Origin: Euclidia mi
Lineage: Eukaryota; Arthropoda; Insecta; Lepidoptera; Erebidae
Direction of reading: 5' to 3'
Assembly: GCA_944739405.2 (NCBI GenBank)
Contig: OX123190.2
Location: forward strand, 60,593,805-60,657,804
DNA: 64,000 nucleotides
Both the position numbers and the translations under genes were made by a program. The notes beneath the pieces are model-generated. The model saw only the letters and a list, made by a program, of their open reading frames with translations, made no database searches and was not told the origin of the DNA. Numbering within the stretch: the stretch's first letter is position 1; every line of letters begins with the position of its first letter. Below, piece after piece: positions 32,519-43,907 of the stretch.

Positions 32519-35500
32519 GTGAAATCGACCACACAAGGCAGCCTAAATATGAGCATCAACAGCACAATATTCTTGGTCCCTCGAATGCAAATGGCGGTTT
32601 TTCAGAACGTTTATATACCTACATGAGAGCTCCTCGATGCTCGGGCCGCTAAAGGTAAAGACTAATTACATTGAACTACCGTGCATGATACATGAAACAA
32701 AATGTAGGCCACTATAGTGTTTATAAGTTTTTATATAATTGTATAATGTTTATATGATAGGTACAACACACCACATGAAAATTGCCTAAATGATCACTTC
32801 TTATTCTGACTGATGACAACAAGTTGTGTATAGGAAGTGTTATTACCGGCGACTTGCGTTTCCCCGATGGCCTTCGTGTTAGTAGGGAAGAGAACTAATG
32901 AGGAAGGGAGACTGCCATAATCACCATGTATAAACGTGAGTGATTAGGCAAGAATATACTATTAGTATCAGTGAGAACAAATAATTCAAAGCACATACAA
33001 ATTTGGCTGCACCCACCAACGCAGAAATGAATTACAGAATCAACGGTTGACATATACAGAGCAGCTGATTTGTAGAAATGGGACCGATGTATAAAAATAT
33101 TGTTTAATTTGTTTTAGCATGAAGAAATAATGTTTATAACAAGAACGTCGGGTGGAAGATGATTCTCAAGCTTGTGTTATTACAGGTAAATTCACGAAAC
33201 AATTTTGAAAATCGTAGACTCTTTACAAACCTAGATCATAGGTTGTCTTCCTTCAGATAAATAATTGCCTACAGCCCTTATTTGAACAAACAATAGAAAG
33301 AGATACTGAGACCAAACTAAAGTTGACCTATAAGATTAGGTATAGTGTATTTATATTTTGTTAGTCTTTCTTATCTTTCACTCCATCGTTTAATACGCTT
33401 CGTAGCAGTGATCGTGTGACAGGGTATACATTAAATATCAATAATATATCGACATGGCGTTATTCCGTGTCGAAACTATCAGACTTACGAGTACGACGTT
33501 TTTTGTGATATTTGTAAGCAATAAAGTAGTGTTCTAACTTGGATAGTACTTGCGGCTAAGTGATCAGTCGTTATAGCTTAGAAAGGGTCAAATTGCCAAT
33601 GTCATAGGCAAAGATTATTAGTAATATTACTTAGTTATAGTAGTTACTGTTTGATATAAGGCGAATATTGATTACGGAACTGATACACGAGTATGATGTG
33701 GCAGTGAGTTACTTTTCGTTTCATAATTATGCCATGCTTGGCTGATATACTTTCAAGTGAGATCTGCTTCATTATTTTGGAGATACTGCTCTAGCCAGTG
33801 CCGTTACGGACTTTACAAACATGCAACCAACGGACTCAATTAACTCTTAGACGCGAAACAACATACCTACATGTATCACACAAAGTGTTGCCACGTGTTA
33901 TAATCGAACCCACAATAGTCAACGCACTGTCAAACGGTGAGGCGACCGTTTAAACACTTGATTTGATTTATAAGAAGAATCTGTGACGTATCAGTATTAA
34001 AAGTAAAGTGACAAACCTTAAACCGATCACATCTCCTGTAATCTTGCGGAGATACCACCGATAGGTAGTTTCCCACAAGCCCTAGAGTAGACTCTCTTCG
34101 GTACATTTAAAGGCGCGTTTCTGGCCTTAAACATCTATAATGTTAACAACTATATATTATGAAGTGTAGGCTGCATATCTCTTGCATATCAACGAGTTGG
34201 TACCGCAAGATTCAATCGGCACGTGTAAGCTTTGGGCATAATACAATAAATTATTCCATTTTGAGTTTTATAGGATTTTATTTCGTCTGTATATTCAATA
34301 TATCGAAGTACGCGTTGCGAGAATATCTGCTACGGTATGTACAGGTTATATTTGAATTCCTGAACTGCGTGAGTTGTTTCTCAAATAAAAATCCGATGTA
34401 CCTACTAACCCTGGCATTCACAATATTTTATAGCAACATTGAACATTTTAATTCTGAGCTTGTTGCTTTTATATCTGCTTCATCGGCAGCCTCAACTTTC
34501 TTAAGGCACATGAAGGCATTCCAACACAGTCAGTACATATTTTAATTTTCAAAGTGGAGCTGTAAGAAGGACGTCAAAATATCGTTCTAAAAATATTTCT
34601 AGCAGTCACAAGTAAGAAATTCGGGTCAGTTGCATTTATGACAGTAATTAATCAGGTAAACTAATATCATAAAATTACTTTTTACTCTAATACTACCATT
34701 TTTCAAGATTAAAAAGAAAATAGGCATAAACCTTAATAAGCAGATTACAGCTTTTAATTTTATTGTATATTGTATTTACCTATTGTATAGATCCAGGTCA
34801 AAAATATTCGAAGGCAATAATAATTTTCTACACAACCGATTTTATACATGCAATTTAAATTTTGTTAGTATGTTTTGCAATTTATTTCTAATGTAAAATA
34901 CTATGAATGAAAGGTTGCCATTTATTTCTTACTCAAAAATCATATTATTAAAAATGATGCTACAATATGTTATATGAAGATAAAAGTAGTAAACCTTCAT
35001 GTCAGCATTGTAAACGTCACATCGTTAACAATTTAACATTAATGCAAACAAGTTTTAGCTATATTCAGCAAAAAAATGCGTTAATTGAATGCAGGTACAT
35101 GCGATAAAATAAGTGGCAATATACACAAAGTATGAAAATTAAGATTACTATAGTCTTGCAGTATTCGAGTTATGCACCTAATTAGTGTTAATATGCCAAT
35201 TTTAAATTAAATCGTTATTTATAATTCTTTTTAATAATAGATTTTCTTCATCTGTACGTAGTGTACTGATGAAGAAAATGTTTTAATAAATTCGAATCAA
35301 ATTTTCCATTACAATGAAAATAATTTTTTATTACTTCTTCGTGAGATACTTTAGCAAATACCAATTAATGAGTTCTTTCTTAACACATGACTGAGTCCGT
35401 GTGAGTACGCCATTATATAGTCGAACCGTCAACCTTGAGATGGGATCTCATAAAATGTTAATAAATAAATTTATCCTCCGAAACTCCGTCGAACTTTGAC

Positions 35501-36997
35501 AAAGAATATGTAATAAAATTATGAAGATAAACTTTAAGACGTATCGTATCTACGCAACGTGAAAAATTCATGTCTTTTCCTGTTACGACGAACAAGGCTT
35601 ACTTGGTTTTGTGTAACAACATAATTGATGCGTGTCGGCTGTACATACGGCTAACGGGAAACGTGGTCAGAATTCTTAACGTACCATGTTCTAGCCCATT
35701 TTTATTTTATAGGGATTATGAATAAGCCACCGAAATGAGCAAAAATAATTAAAATCTTAATTGTCCGTAGCTGTTTAAAATTTTCCTCTTTCAAGCGTAA
35801 GGACTTGGTTTTTAAACAATTAATATTTGTTATCTGACAAAGGCTGTCATAAAGCTATTAATTTCTAGATCAACGTTACTCTAGTCATTAAGAATCGACT
35901 CTTAATTGAATAATAAATGTATATATAATCCTTAGGAATACACCGAAAGACTGTTATCTGATTTACGAAAGGCACAAGTGAATTTTTGGAGCGGTGGTTT
36001 CCTGGGATCGAATAACACACAGAGTCTATACCGCAGTTATATGATCATTAATATAGATATAAATACTAAATTCTGGTAACCAAATCAGTAAAATATATTT
36101 TGCTCGAATAAAATTTTCCTAAAATATTTCATGTAGGTTTGCGAGCGCCAAATCAAATTGGAATCCATTAAAATTAATCATAAATAGATTCATCCATATT
36201 TTTAAATATCAGATATCAACAACCTTTCCATAACATTGGTGTACACATCAAATTAATTAAAAAGCCGGGGATATTTTACTCAGATCCCGAACATTCTGAC
36301 GTAAAAAATTGTGATTCGTAGGTTGTCTCACTGAAAATCGGTGACCGCTTTTTGTATATCGTCACATATTCAGTGAAGCTGTTCCGAATGATATCGTGTT
36401 CCTGATGAAATGGAGCGTAGTGGATGATAGTGGATTTCTCCTTTTACACTAGTATTAACTTTATTCTTGGCATTCGAACGTGTATTTACTTATATATAGT
36501 CCGTGACTTGAATATGAACTACTGAGTGAATGGAGGCTGGTTTTGTACGCAATAAGGGTTTCTGTTTTTTACGATTGATCGGTGAAGAATATTGGTTTTT
36601 ATTACTTCTTGTTTGTGATAAAACATTTTGCTAAAGAGTTGTTGTTTATTCTTATTTTATTCATGTCTTGTAACGATATAATAGAGATTATATTATTGCA
36701 ACGTAATTTACTTGATGCATTTAATCATTTAATGCATCAGATGTGCTGCCGAAACAAGAGACAATAATGTAACGTACAGTACTGCTATGTTCCCAATTAT
36801 ATAATTTGATAACGATTGCGCAAATCTGGTTCAATTTTGTTGCCGTGTGAAGACCTACACCCACGGGTCAATTCTCAAATAATATCTGCTGAATCATAAT
36901 TAAGTAATGTGATCTAAAAATTGTGAATGTGGTCATTAGTAGTACCTGCTACTACGCCTGCAAGAATCAGACGTGAATTTAAATAGCTTTGTTTGCA
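32519..36997. other. Unassigned AT-rich DNA (4.5 kb)
   Basis: I find no known element. A 128-codon frame at 34159-34545 (MKCRLHISCISTSWYRK...) is hydrophobic in its middle (ILSFIGFYFVCIFNI) and could in principle be a membrane-protein exon, but AT-rich DNA produces such frames by chance. A 61-codon frame at 36582-36767 overlaps the palindrome TGATGCATTTAATCATTTAATGCATCA (36711-36737, in two halves). A 12-bp hairpin is at 35241-35279. Confidence 0.35.
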
Positions 36998-37150
36998 ATC
37001 ATCATCATCGTCATCACAACTCTATCTCGGTTATAATCAATAATGCCATGTTGAGCCGAGTTCAGTCATCAGTTTTCCAAACCAACTAATTTCACAGAAT
37101 ATTAGCTTTTCCACAGAGTGGCTGCTGTCTGACCTCCGCAACCTTCGTAT
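36998..37150 (-). mobile_element. SINE family a, copy 3 (tail half)
   Basis: It begins with an ATC-repeat tail and contains 'CTTTTCCACAGAGTGGCTGC', the complement of the family-a body word 'CTCTGTGGAAAAG'. The tRNA-like head is absent. Confidence 0.5.
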
Positions 37151-37434
37151 ATGACGTTGAAGATAATTTATGTCCTACAATATTGTAATCTTATATTGAT
37201 TTGAGTTATATCATCTACAAGGCCTCTTAGCCCTTGATGTTATCAGAAATGGGCTCGACGCGAGGAATACAAGAGGTTTAATTAAACTCGAGTTTAACTT
37301 GACGACCATTTGGCGCCGCAGCAGTGTAAGCGACTGCTACGCCGAAGGTCGCGGGTTAGATTCCCGCTCAAGTCAAACATTTGTGTGCATAAACATGAAT
37401 GTTTGTCTTGGTGTGGGTGTTTCTATGTATGATA

Positions 37435-38727
37435 CGAGGGTCAAACTGAAAGTTCTTAGAACTGGCCACTTATAAACAATATAATAAAAAAAATATTCTA
37501 AAATTTGAAAATAGAACTCTTTGCCAATATTACTGAGTATATATTTCATTCATTTGTCATTTGTTTTACGATTTGGCGGCAAATTGAAAATTGTCTGTGT
37601 CACGTCAACATGAATTTAACACGAGAAAATTTTCGTGCAATGATTTTTTATGACTTTCGATGTCATTTAAGTCAACAAGAAAGTTATGATAGACTACGAT
37701 TGGCCTTTCACGATGAAGCCCCATCTCGTGCGACTGTTTACAACTGGTTTAATGAGTTTAAACGTGGTCGCACTAATCTCACTGATGATGTACGTGAGGG
37801 ACGGCCTTCTACGGCGACGACTGAAAATAACATCTGTGTTGTGCGGCGTATGATAGAGACTGACAAAAGAGTGACCTATCAGCAGATTCGGACAAGCTTA
37901 GGCATCGGTATGAGTCAAGTGCACAAAATCCTCCACGAACATTTAGCGGTCAGGAAGCTTTGCGCCCGGTGGATACCTCATAATTTGACTAAGGCTCAAA
38001 AACTCCATCGTGTGGATTGGTGCCGTAAAATGATTGAAAGATTTAACGGAGGTGACTCAAATGCTGTGTTCGACATACTAACAGGTGACGAAAGCTGGAT
38101 TTACTGTTATGATCCTGAAACCAAAAGACAATCTGCTCAGTGGGTGTTTCCTTTCGAGGAGTTGCCAACTAAAGTGAAGAGAGATCGAAGTGCGGGAAAA
38201 AAAATGGTGGCCTCGTTCTTTGGAAGGATAGGTCATTTCGCAACAATTGTGTTAGAGGATCAAAAAACAGTTTCTGCAGAATGGTATACTACCAATTGTT
38301 TGCCACTTGTCTTGGAAAAAGTTCGAGAGAAACGACCTCGCAGTAGGATCCTCCTTCACCACGACAACGCCTCGTCGCACACCGCCAAGCGAACGATCGA
38401 CTATTTGGCGACATCAAACGTTGAATTACTGGGTCACCCGCCGTATAGCCCCGACCTCGCGCCTTGTGATTTTTATTTATTTCCAAAAATTAAAGAAAAA
38501 CTTAAAGGAAAGCGGTTTATGAATGCTGAAGAAGCGGTGGCTGCGTATCGCGATGCCATTGAAGAGACCCCTAAGGACGTGTGGGCAAAGTGCTTTTCCC
38601 AGTGGTTCCATCGCATGCAGCGGTGTATTGACGTCAATGGACAATATTTTAAAAAGATATAATAAAACTAATAACTGGCTAATGTAATCAGTTTTTGATT
38701 TTCTAAGAACTTTCAGTTTGACCCTCG
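37435..38727 (+). mobile_element. Mariner transposon, apparently complete
   Basis: Perfect 27-bp terminal inverted repeats, 37435-37461 (CGAGGGTCAAACTGAAAG...) and 38701-38727, are flanked by TA duplications (37433-37434 and 38728-38729). At 1293 bp it has the usual mariner size and a single intact transposase gene. The insertion splits a SINE cleanly. Confidence 0.95.
37610..38662 (+). CDS. Mariner transposase, intact reading frame
   Basis: The 350-residue length is usual for mariner. I chose ATG 37610 (MNLTRENFRAMIFYDF) because the open frame upstream lacks homology. The N-terminus has two helix-turn-helix regions that bind the inverted repeats (QQESYDRLRLAF...SRATVYNWFNEFKRGR; VTYQQIRTSLGIGMSQVHKIL), then the WVPHNL-type linker (here WIPHNLTKAQK). 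The catalytic triad is DD34D: Asp in TGDESWIYCYDPE, Asp in LHHDNASSHT, and Asp 35 residues later in PPYSPDLAPCDFYLFP. It cuts and pastes the element at TA sites. There are no stops or frameshifts, so the copy could be active or recently active. Confidence 0.95.
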   Translation: MNLTRENFRAMIFYDFRCHLSQQESYDRLRLAFHDEAPSRATVYNWFNEFKRGRTNLTDDVREGRPSTATTENNICVVRRMIETDKRVTYQQIRTSLGIGMSQVHKILHEHLAVRKLCARWIPHNLTKAQKLHRVDWCRKMIERFNGGDSNAVFDILTGDESWIYCYDPETKRQSAQWVFPFEELPTKVKRDRSAGKKMVASFFGRIGHFATIVLEDQKTVSAEWYTTNCLPLVLEKVREKRPRSRILLHHDNASSHTAKRTIDYLATSNVELLGHPPYSPDLAPCDFYLFPKIKEKLKGKRFMNAEEAVAAYRDAIEETPKDVWAKCFSQWFHRMQRCIDVNGQYFKKI

Positions 38728-39012
38728 TATGTATGTATTTACAAAAAAAAGTATATACCTATGTATGTTTATCCATTGTCTGGTACCCATAGTACAAGCT
38801 TCTGCTTAGTTTGGGACTAGATGGTGTTGTGTGAATGTGGTGGAATATTAATTAATTATTACAAACTTAAAATATTGTTTTTAATATTCGGATAAGATGT
38901 CGCTTAAGATTAAAGGAAACTAAAATAATAAAACGGTATCTTATAATATAATGAGATATTACATTTGTTACTCGTGATGTAGCCTAAGGTGTAGGTGTAC
39001 AGCAGTTTTAAT

Positions 39013-39266
39013 ATTTTTTTTATAGACTCACGCCTATATCCCCGAAGGGGTAGGCAGAGGTTTAATATTACACCCCCATTTCACCATGAATTTTTAGGTC
39101 CCACGTAATTGGGGGCGAGCCTATTGCCGTTACCGGGCAAGTCACCAGACTCCATGATGCTACTGAGAATTCGGAAAAACCCAGTAGCACTTTTGCCCGA
39201 CCCAGGAATCGAACCGGGACCTCCGATTAGCAGTCGCATATGCTATCCACTGTACAATGGCGAGGC
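39013..39266 (-). mobile_element. SINE family c, copy 2
   Basis: Colinear with the copy at 7619-7867. On the minus strand the B box is GGTTCGATTCC and the A box TACAGTGGATAGC is weaker. The shared body includes 'GTGCTACTGGGTTTTTCCG' and 'CCCCTTCGGGGATATAGG'. Confidence 0.75.
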
Positions 39267-40799
39267 AAGCACTTATACTATTACTCCATCCATGCAATTT
39301 CTCTATTTTCTCATAGAGAAATAAAAAATGTGATACAATAATTATATCGATCATTACCATTATTTACCGTCACCATCAGTCTTAATTTTGCAGTTGAACA
39401 TATATCTGTCTCTATTGTTTTTCAACCTTTATTTTATAATTCTAACTAGACTTATTCTGAATATCATAAAACCTCAATTAATTCTTACCCAAACAAGATT
39501 ATTTCTATTGGAAACTTTTTTTGGCCATATAAAACAAAGTCTTTCAACTGAAGGCTATATTTCATCACAATTGTTGTCTTTGCAGAGAACGTGTTGGTAA
39601 ATGGTACGATCAATTTGTTTGTAGTATGCGTTTCCTTTGAACTTCAATATTGGCGCGGGTTCGTTTGTTCGGCAAGCGACTATGGATAGATTGAATTTGT
39701 TATCTTGCTGGTTTAGTGGTTGCTGTTGGAGACTGGTTGATAATGCAGCCTCTAGTTCGAGTACTAGGTGAGAAAATTTTGGAAGAACGTTGAAATAGCT
39801 ATTGTAAAAGTAATTTCTAATGGCTCCAACTAGATTCATGGATGAATTGTAATGTTAAGAGGTTCCCTTGATAGCAAAACGACCCTTAAAAAGCTAGCTA
39901 CAATTGACGGAACGTAACTCTTTGCATTGGCAGTGCACTATGAGCCTCGGGTGCCGACCAGTAACCATAAATAACGCGGGTGCAACCATGAGCACAGTTA
40001 CTCACTCAATATAGACTGTGTATTCCACCAGCTGTTGTTCAGAGTCTGTATTTTAAATATTTAAAGTTTGTATAGTCTCTGAGGGCATACTATTTGCACT
40101 GGATACCTTTAAAAATATCTGAGTGCCACAAAGCACTTACGAAACAAAGGTTAACTTTTATTTTAATGATGTTGGTAGAACAACTACTGTTGCATTTTAC
40201 TATTATTTCACATTTTACCATAGAGGCTTCTAAAATAGCTCTTTTATTTCGTTTCCTTCAATAAAATTGATGTGAGTATTTTTGGAGTAACCTAAATCGT
40301 TACGAACTAACAGTTTTGTAATAGTTCTGTGTGTCATTAGGGGCGTATAATCGTTCAAAGTACTTCCTTGATTGTTTGTTATTTTAGTTTAACATGCATT
40401 TCGTCCATCGTTATATACTTATTAACCATCAATCTTTATGTTTGCTAATTATATTTCAGAACAAATTTACAAGCCAATAACAAACCTGCGGTACAGTATT
40501 TAGTTTGAAATAAGTGGGGACATGGTTACTTTATAAACATTTTATTTTCGTTGCATTGCATGGACACAAAGCAAATTTACACTCGGAGCATAGTAATGGA
40601 TCTAAAAAACTACTTATCCCGTCTGACATTTGACCCTACAACACCTGGCACAGATTCAGGTGCAAAAATAATCGCTTAAGGCACTAAATCGCCAGTGCAT
40701 GCAAATCTCACCTCCGGAGATAGCCTTATGAGCAATATTATACGAAAAAATCTGCAGATAACACAAAGTTTTGGTCACGATTAAGTTAACAACATAACA
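39267..40799. other. Unassigned DNA with one unrecognised minus-strand ORF
   Basis: A 94-codon minus-strand frame at 39555-39839 (MNLVGAIRNYFYNSYFNVL...) has a fairly even amino-acid composition (LELEAALSTSLQQQPLNQQ, PAPILKFKGNAYYKQ) and could be an exon, but I recognise no family and see no partner exons. A fragment of the dispersed 'AATAACGCGGGTG' repeat lies at 39945-40010. Nothing else is identified. Confidence 0.3.
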
Positions 40800-41070
40800 T
40801 AGCATAACTGAACTTCACGCCTTTATCCCTGAAGGCTTATGCAGAGGTCTATTACACACCCACACTTCGCCAGCTATGTTAATGTCCCAATGTAATAAAG
40901 GGGCGAGCCTATTGCCATCTACCGGGCACATTATTAAGCGAGCGATAATTAAAATTTTAATACACACGTAGCATCGAAAAGTCAGAAGTGTGTGCCCGGG
41001 GTACCTGGGGATCGAACCCGAGACCATCGTCTCGGCAGTTCGTTACGTACACCACTGGGCTATCGCCGCT
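40800..41070 (-). mobile_element. SINE family b, copy 2
   Basis: From 41070 downward: AGCGGCGATAGCCCAGTGG (A box), B box GGTTCGATCCC (41018-41008), 'GTACCCCGGGCACACAC', 'TGTGCCCGGTAGATGGCAAT' and the CCTCTGC end. It is a nearly complete copy, truncated in the TTATG tail. Confidence 0.75.
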
Positions 41071-41129
41071 TTTTTTAAGTCTACAAAACTTTGCACAAAG
41101 GAACACCAACTATACTGTTGTAGTTCGGT

Positions 41130-41500
41130 GAGTGAGAGTGCAGGAAGCGTCATCCCCTTTTCCTCCTCCTTCGTCCCGCTCCTCCTCCTATCCTTGCCCA
41201 TCCCAAAGTCTTGTTTGTGTCCATGGTCAGCCATTCGCTTATCATCACGCGATCCATCTGCTTGTTTGCCGCCTATTACATAAAGTCAAAGTCAAAATCC
41301 TGTATTCATTTAGATCACAAAGTGACACTTATGGACCTCATACTTAAAATATAATTATTTAAAACTTCTACATTTACATTTTACTGTCACTCTTTTTCAT
41401 CGCCAGGTTTTGCATAATACATAGCGATTTCAATTTTGTACCTAAGGTGCACAAAAAAGCTTTTCTCCATTATTCTATCATAACTGTAGTAATTGCATAA
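41130..41500. repeat. Two dispersed repeat fragments
   Basis: Positions 41130-41285 are a CT-rich stretch (CATCCCCTTTTCC, CTTCGTCCCGCTC) related to 17870-18010. Positions 41284-41350 ('AAAGTCAAAGTCAAAATCCT', 'ATCACAAAGTGACACTTATG') resemble the reverse complement of a common lepidopteran LINE 3' end. Both are short and diverged. Confidence 0.4.
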
Positions 41501-43571
41501 ATGGGTAATTATTGGTAAGCAGAGCAATGCAATGATATGAAATATTACGTTACAGCAAATTTATCAAAACACGATAAAGCATTGTTAAGAATTTTACCTG
41601 ACGCAAAAGATTATAATATCAAATCATTTTTCCTGAGGTGTCTGGGATTAGTGAGCTATTTAAATACTGCGTTTCCTACTTTCATTAGTGCAGGTAATAG
41701 AATATGGATTCCCCATACAATAGCTATGAAGTAGTTCTAATCCATACAAATAGAGGATTTATCTCAACAAAACTGCAAAATATTTGTTTTCAACTCAACT
41801 CATAGAACGCTGAAGCCTCATTTTATCAGTAATACGGCTTTTTGCGATTGCAATTCTTTTGCCGACATTCCTCCGTATGTTGGTAGAAACGTGTGTGTAT
41901 GAAACTTGCATATTGTATGGAATGTTTGCAGGTTAGGGCTATAGAATTAGCGAGAACACGAATAAGGACGTTACTATTATTGCAGCTTAGACTTCAAATG
42001 CGTGAAGCGTAGTCATAATAATATCATATAATATCTTAAACTATGGTCGTCCGTATTCGTATTGCTGTCTTTTCCCAAAGGGAGACAGATAACCAACGGT
42101 TTGCTTAGTATCAAGCAGTTAACCGCATTCAAGACATAAACGAAGAAAGATGAAATTACCTTTTTGACCTTTCTTTCGTATCCACCCTCTTCTTCTCTGT
42201 AACAAAGAAAAAGAGGATGGCAAAAGGCAGTCTTAAAATGAAAATAAAAGTGATCTTAGCTGGAAGTCAGATAAGCGTCCAGTTTTAGTTCAGCCTAATT
42301 AATACTAATTTAATAAAGCTGAAGAGTTTGTTTGGTTGAACCCTCTGTTCTCATGTATTCCTTGTTCGATTTGGAAAATTATTTTTGTGTTAGATAGCCC
42401 TTTTATCAAGGAAGGCTATAGACTACATGCATGAGCCACGAGTGCAGAAAAGCAGCTAAATAACGCGGGTGTTATCGCGGCTCAGCTAGTAATCAATATA
42501 TGCGGGTTATCCTGACAATAAGGCAGGGTATAAATTGGGATAGATGCTTCTAACTTCGATGTTGTCAAATAATTCAGTAGGCAAACATCATTAACTACAA
42601 ACGATATTTTACTGACCACTAAACTTATCTTAAAGAAATATACACAATGTGTATACAATCCATTTCCCCTTTTTATATATTAAGGAAATATTTTTCAAAG
42701 TCCCTTTCTACACCCGAAAAACTTTCTAAACAGTTTTGCCAACATGCAGGTACGCCTTATAACTGATATGAAAATGAACTGCAACCCTATTTCCTCAGCT
42801 ATAAGGTTTAATATTTCTAGCAAATCAGGTTGTTAGTTTTATAAATAAGTTTGTTTGCTATCCAAAAGCACAGGGTTGTCTATTTAATTCCCAGAATGAA
42901 TGCGTGATTGATGTCTTACTGCGTTACCTGTCGGCTGTAATATTTCGCCTGTGTAATTATGTTTTCATTGAAAGGATACGTTAGCACAGCTTTTTGCTTG
43001 TAAACCTTAGTTCACCTTGATGACGCATCCGTTTAATGCAAGGTCAAATTGGCTTTCAGTAATGTGATGAGATTATTTAGGTTTATTAATGTGAGTAAGG
43101 TTAGGGACAAACATTAATGTTATTACATATCAAACCATTGGCCTCAGAATAGGGGTGATTTTGAAATCATATACGAGTATGTTGTAATATATTATGAGAT
43201 GCATTAAAATACTGGGTCAGGTAGTCCGTACACTTAAAACTTCATGTCATGAGTATTTTTTCTTGGAATCCTCAACTGCAATTTTCACAATGTAACTGGC
43301 AATTATTCTGTCACGAACACGGAAAAGGATTTAAAGTGATTTTCCATGCACTACTAAACATGTTTAAAACATAAACTAAAGTTGAAGCACATTATTATAA
43401 GTCCTGTAACAAATTATGATAGGTAATTATGTCACGGTAGCTTGTTCAAATTCACTAAGTAAGAAACGCCACAGTAAAGAAAATAATGTTTAATATGATT
43501 AAATTTTTATGGTAACTTGAATTTGTGAACAGAGTTGGTTATGCGTTTTTAAATAATTGTCAAAGATATTA
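41501..43571. other. Unassigned DNA
   Basis: No gene recognised. A 65-codon frame at 41537-41734 has a plausible composition but no recognisable domain. Positions 42425-42495 contain the third copy of the 'TGAGCCACGAG...AATAACGCGGGTGTTATCGCGG' dispersed repeat (in two parts). Confidence 0.35.
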
Positions 43572-43907
43572 TGTCATCATCATCCTAGCGTTATCCCAGT
43601 TTCAACCTGGGGTCCGCTTACTAGTCTAACCGGATTTGGCTGAATACTGCAACCCGAAGGGATAGCTATATTCCATGGTTTAGATTAGTGTCAGTACATT
43701 TAGAAGGTACTGACACCCTATAATGATTGTCAAAGATCTTCATGACAACCGAGACCGTCAGCTTAACGTGCTCTTCGAGGCACGGGGCAGGCGATAATTA
43801 ATAATTCAATACGCAAATAACTCCGAAAAGGAAAACGGTCAGTAGTACGCGCCGATACCCTTTGCATGGCAGTCTGTTGGTATCTCCACTAGGCTGTCGC
43901 TGCATTA
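43572..43907 (-). mobile_element. SINE family a, copy 4
   Basis: On the plus strand it opens with the tail TCATCATCATCCTAGCG and runs backward through 'TATTCCATGGTTTAGA', 'GATTGTCAAAGATCTTCATG', 'AACGTGCTCTTCGAGGCACG' to a head with 'CACTAGGCTGTCGCTGC'. It is full length but diverged; the B box is poorly preserved. Confidence 0.7.

Larger units (their letters stand above)
37309..38853 (+). mobile_element. SINE family d, copy 2, split by a mariner
   Basis: The head TTGGCGCCGCAGCAGTG, B box GGTTAGATTCC and body 'AAACATGAATGTTTGTCTTGG', in two parts, run to 37432. The rest ('AAAAGTATATACCTATG', 'CCATAGTACAAGCTTCTGC', 'GTGTTGTGTGAATGTGG') resumes at 38730. Joined, the two pieces are colinear with the copy at 25062. 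Confidence 0.8.

Noticed and set aside
34159..34545. 128-codon hydrophobic ORF, possible chemoreceptor exon
   Set aside because: No receptor signature motif, no splice-linked partner exons, and AT-rich DNA makes such frames by chance.
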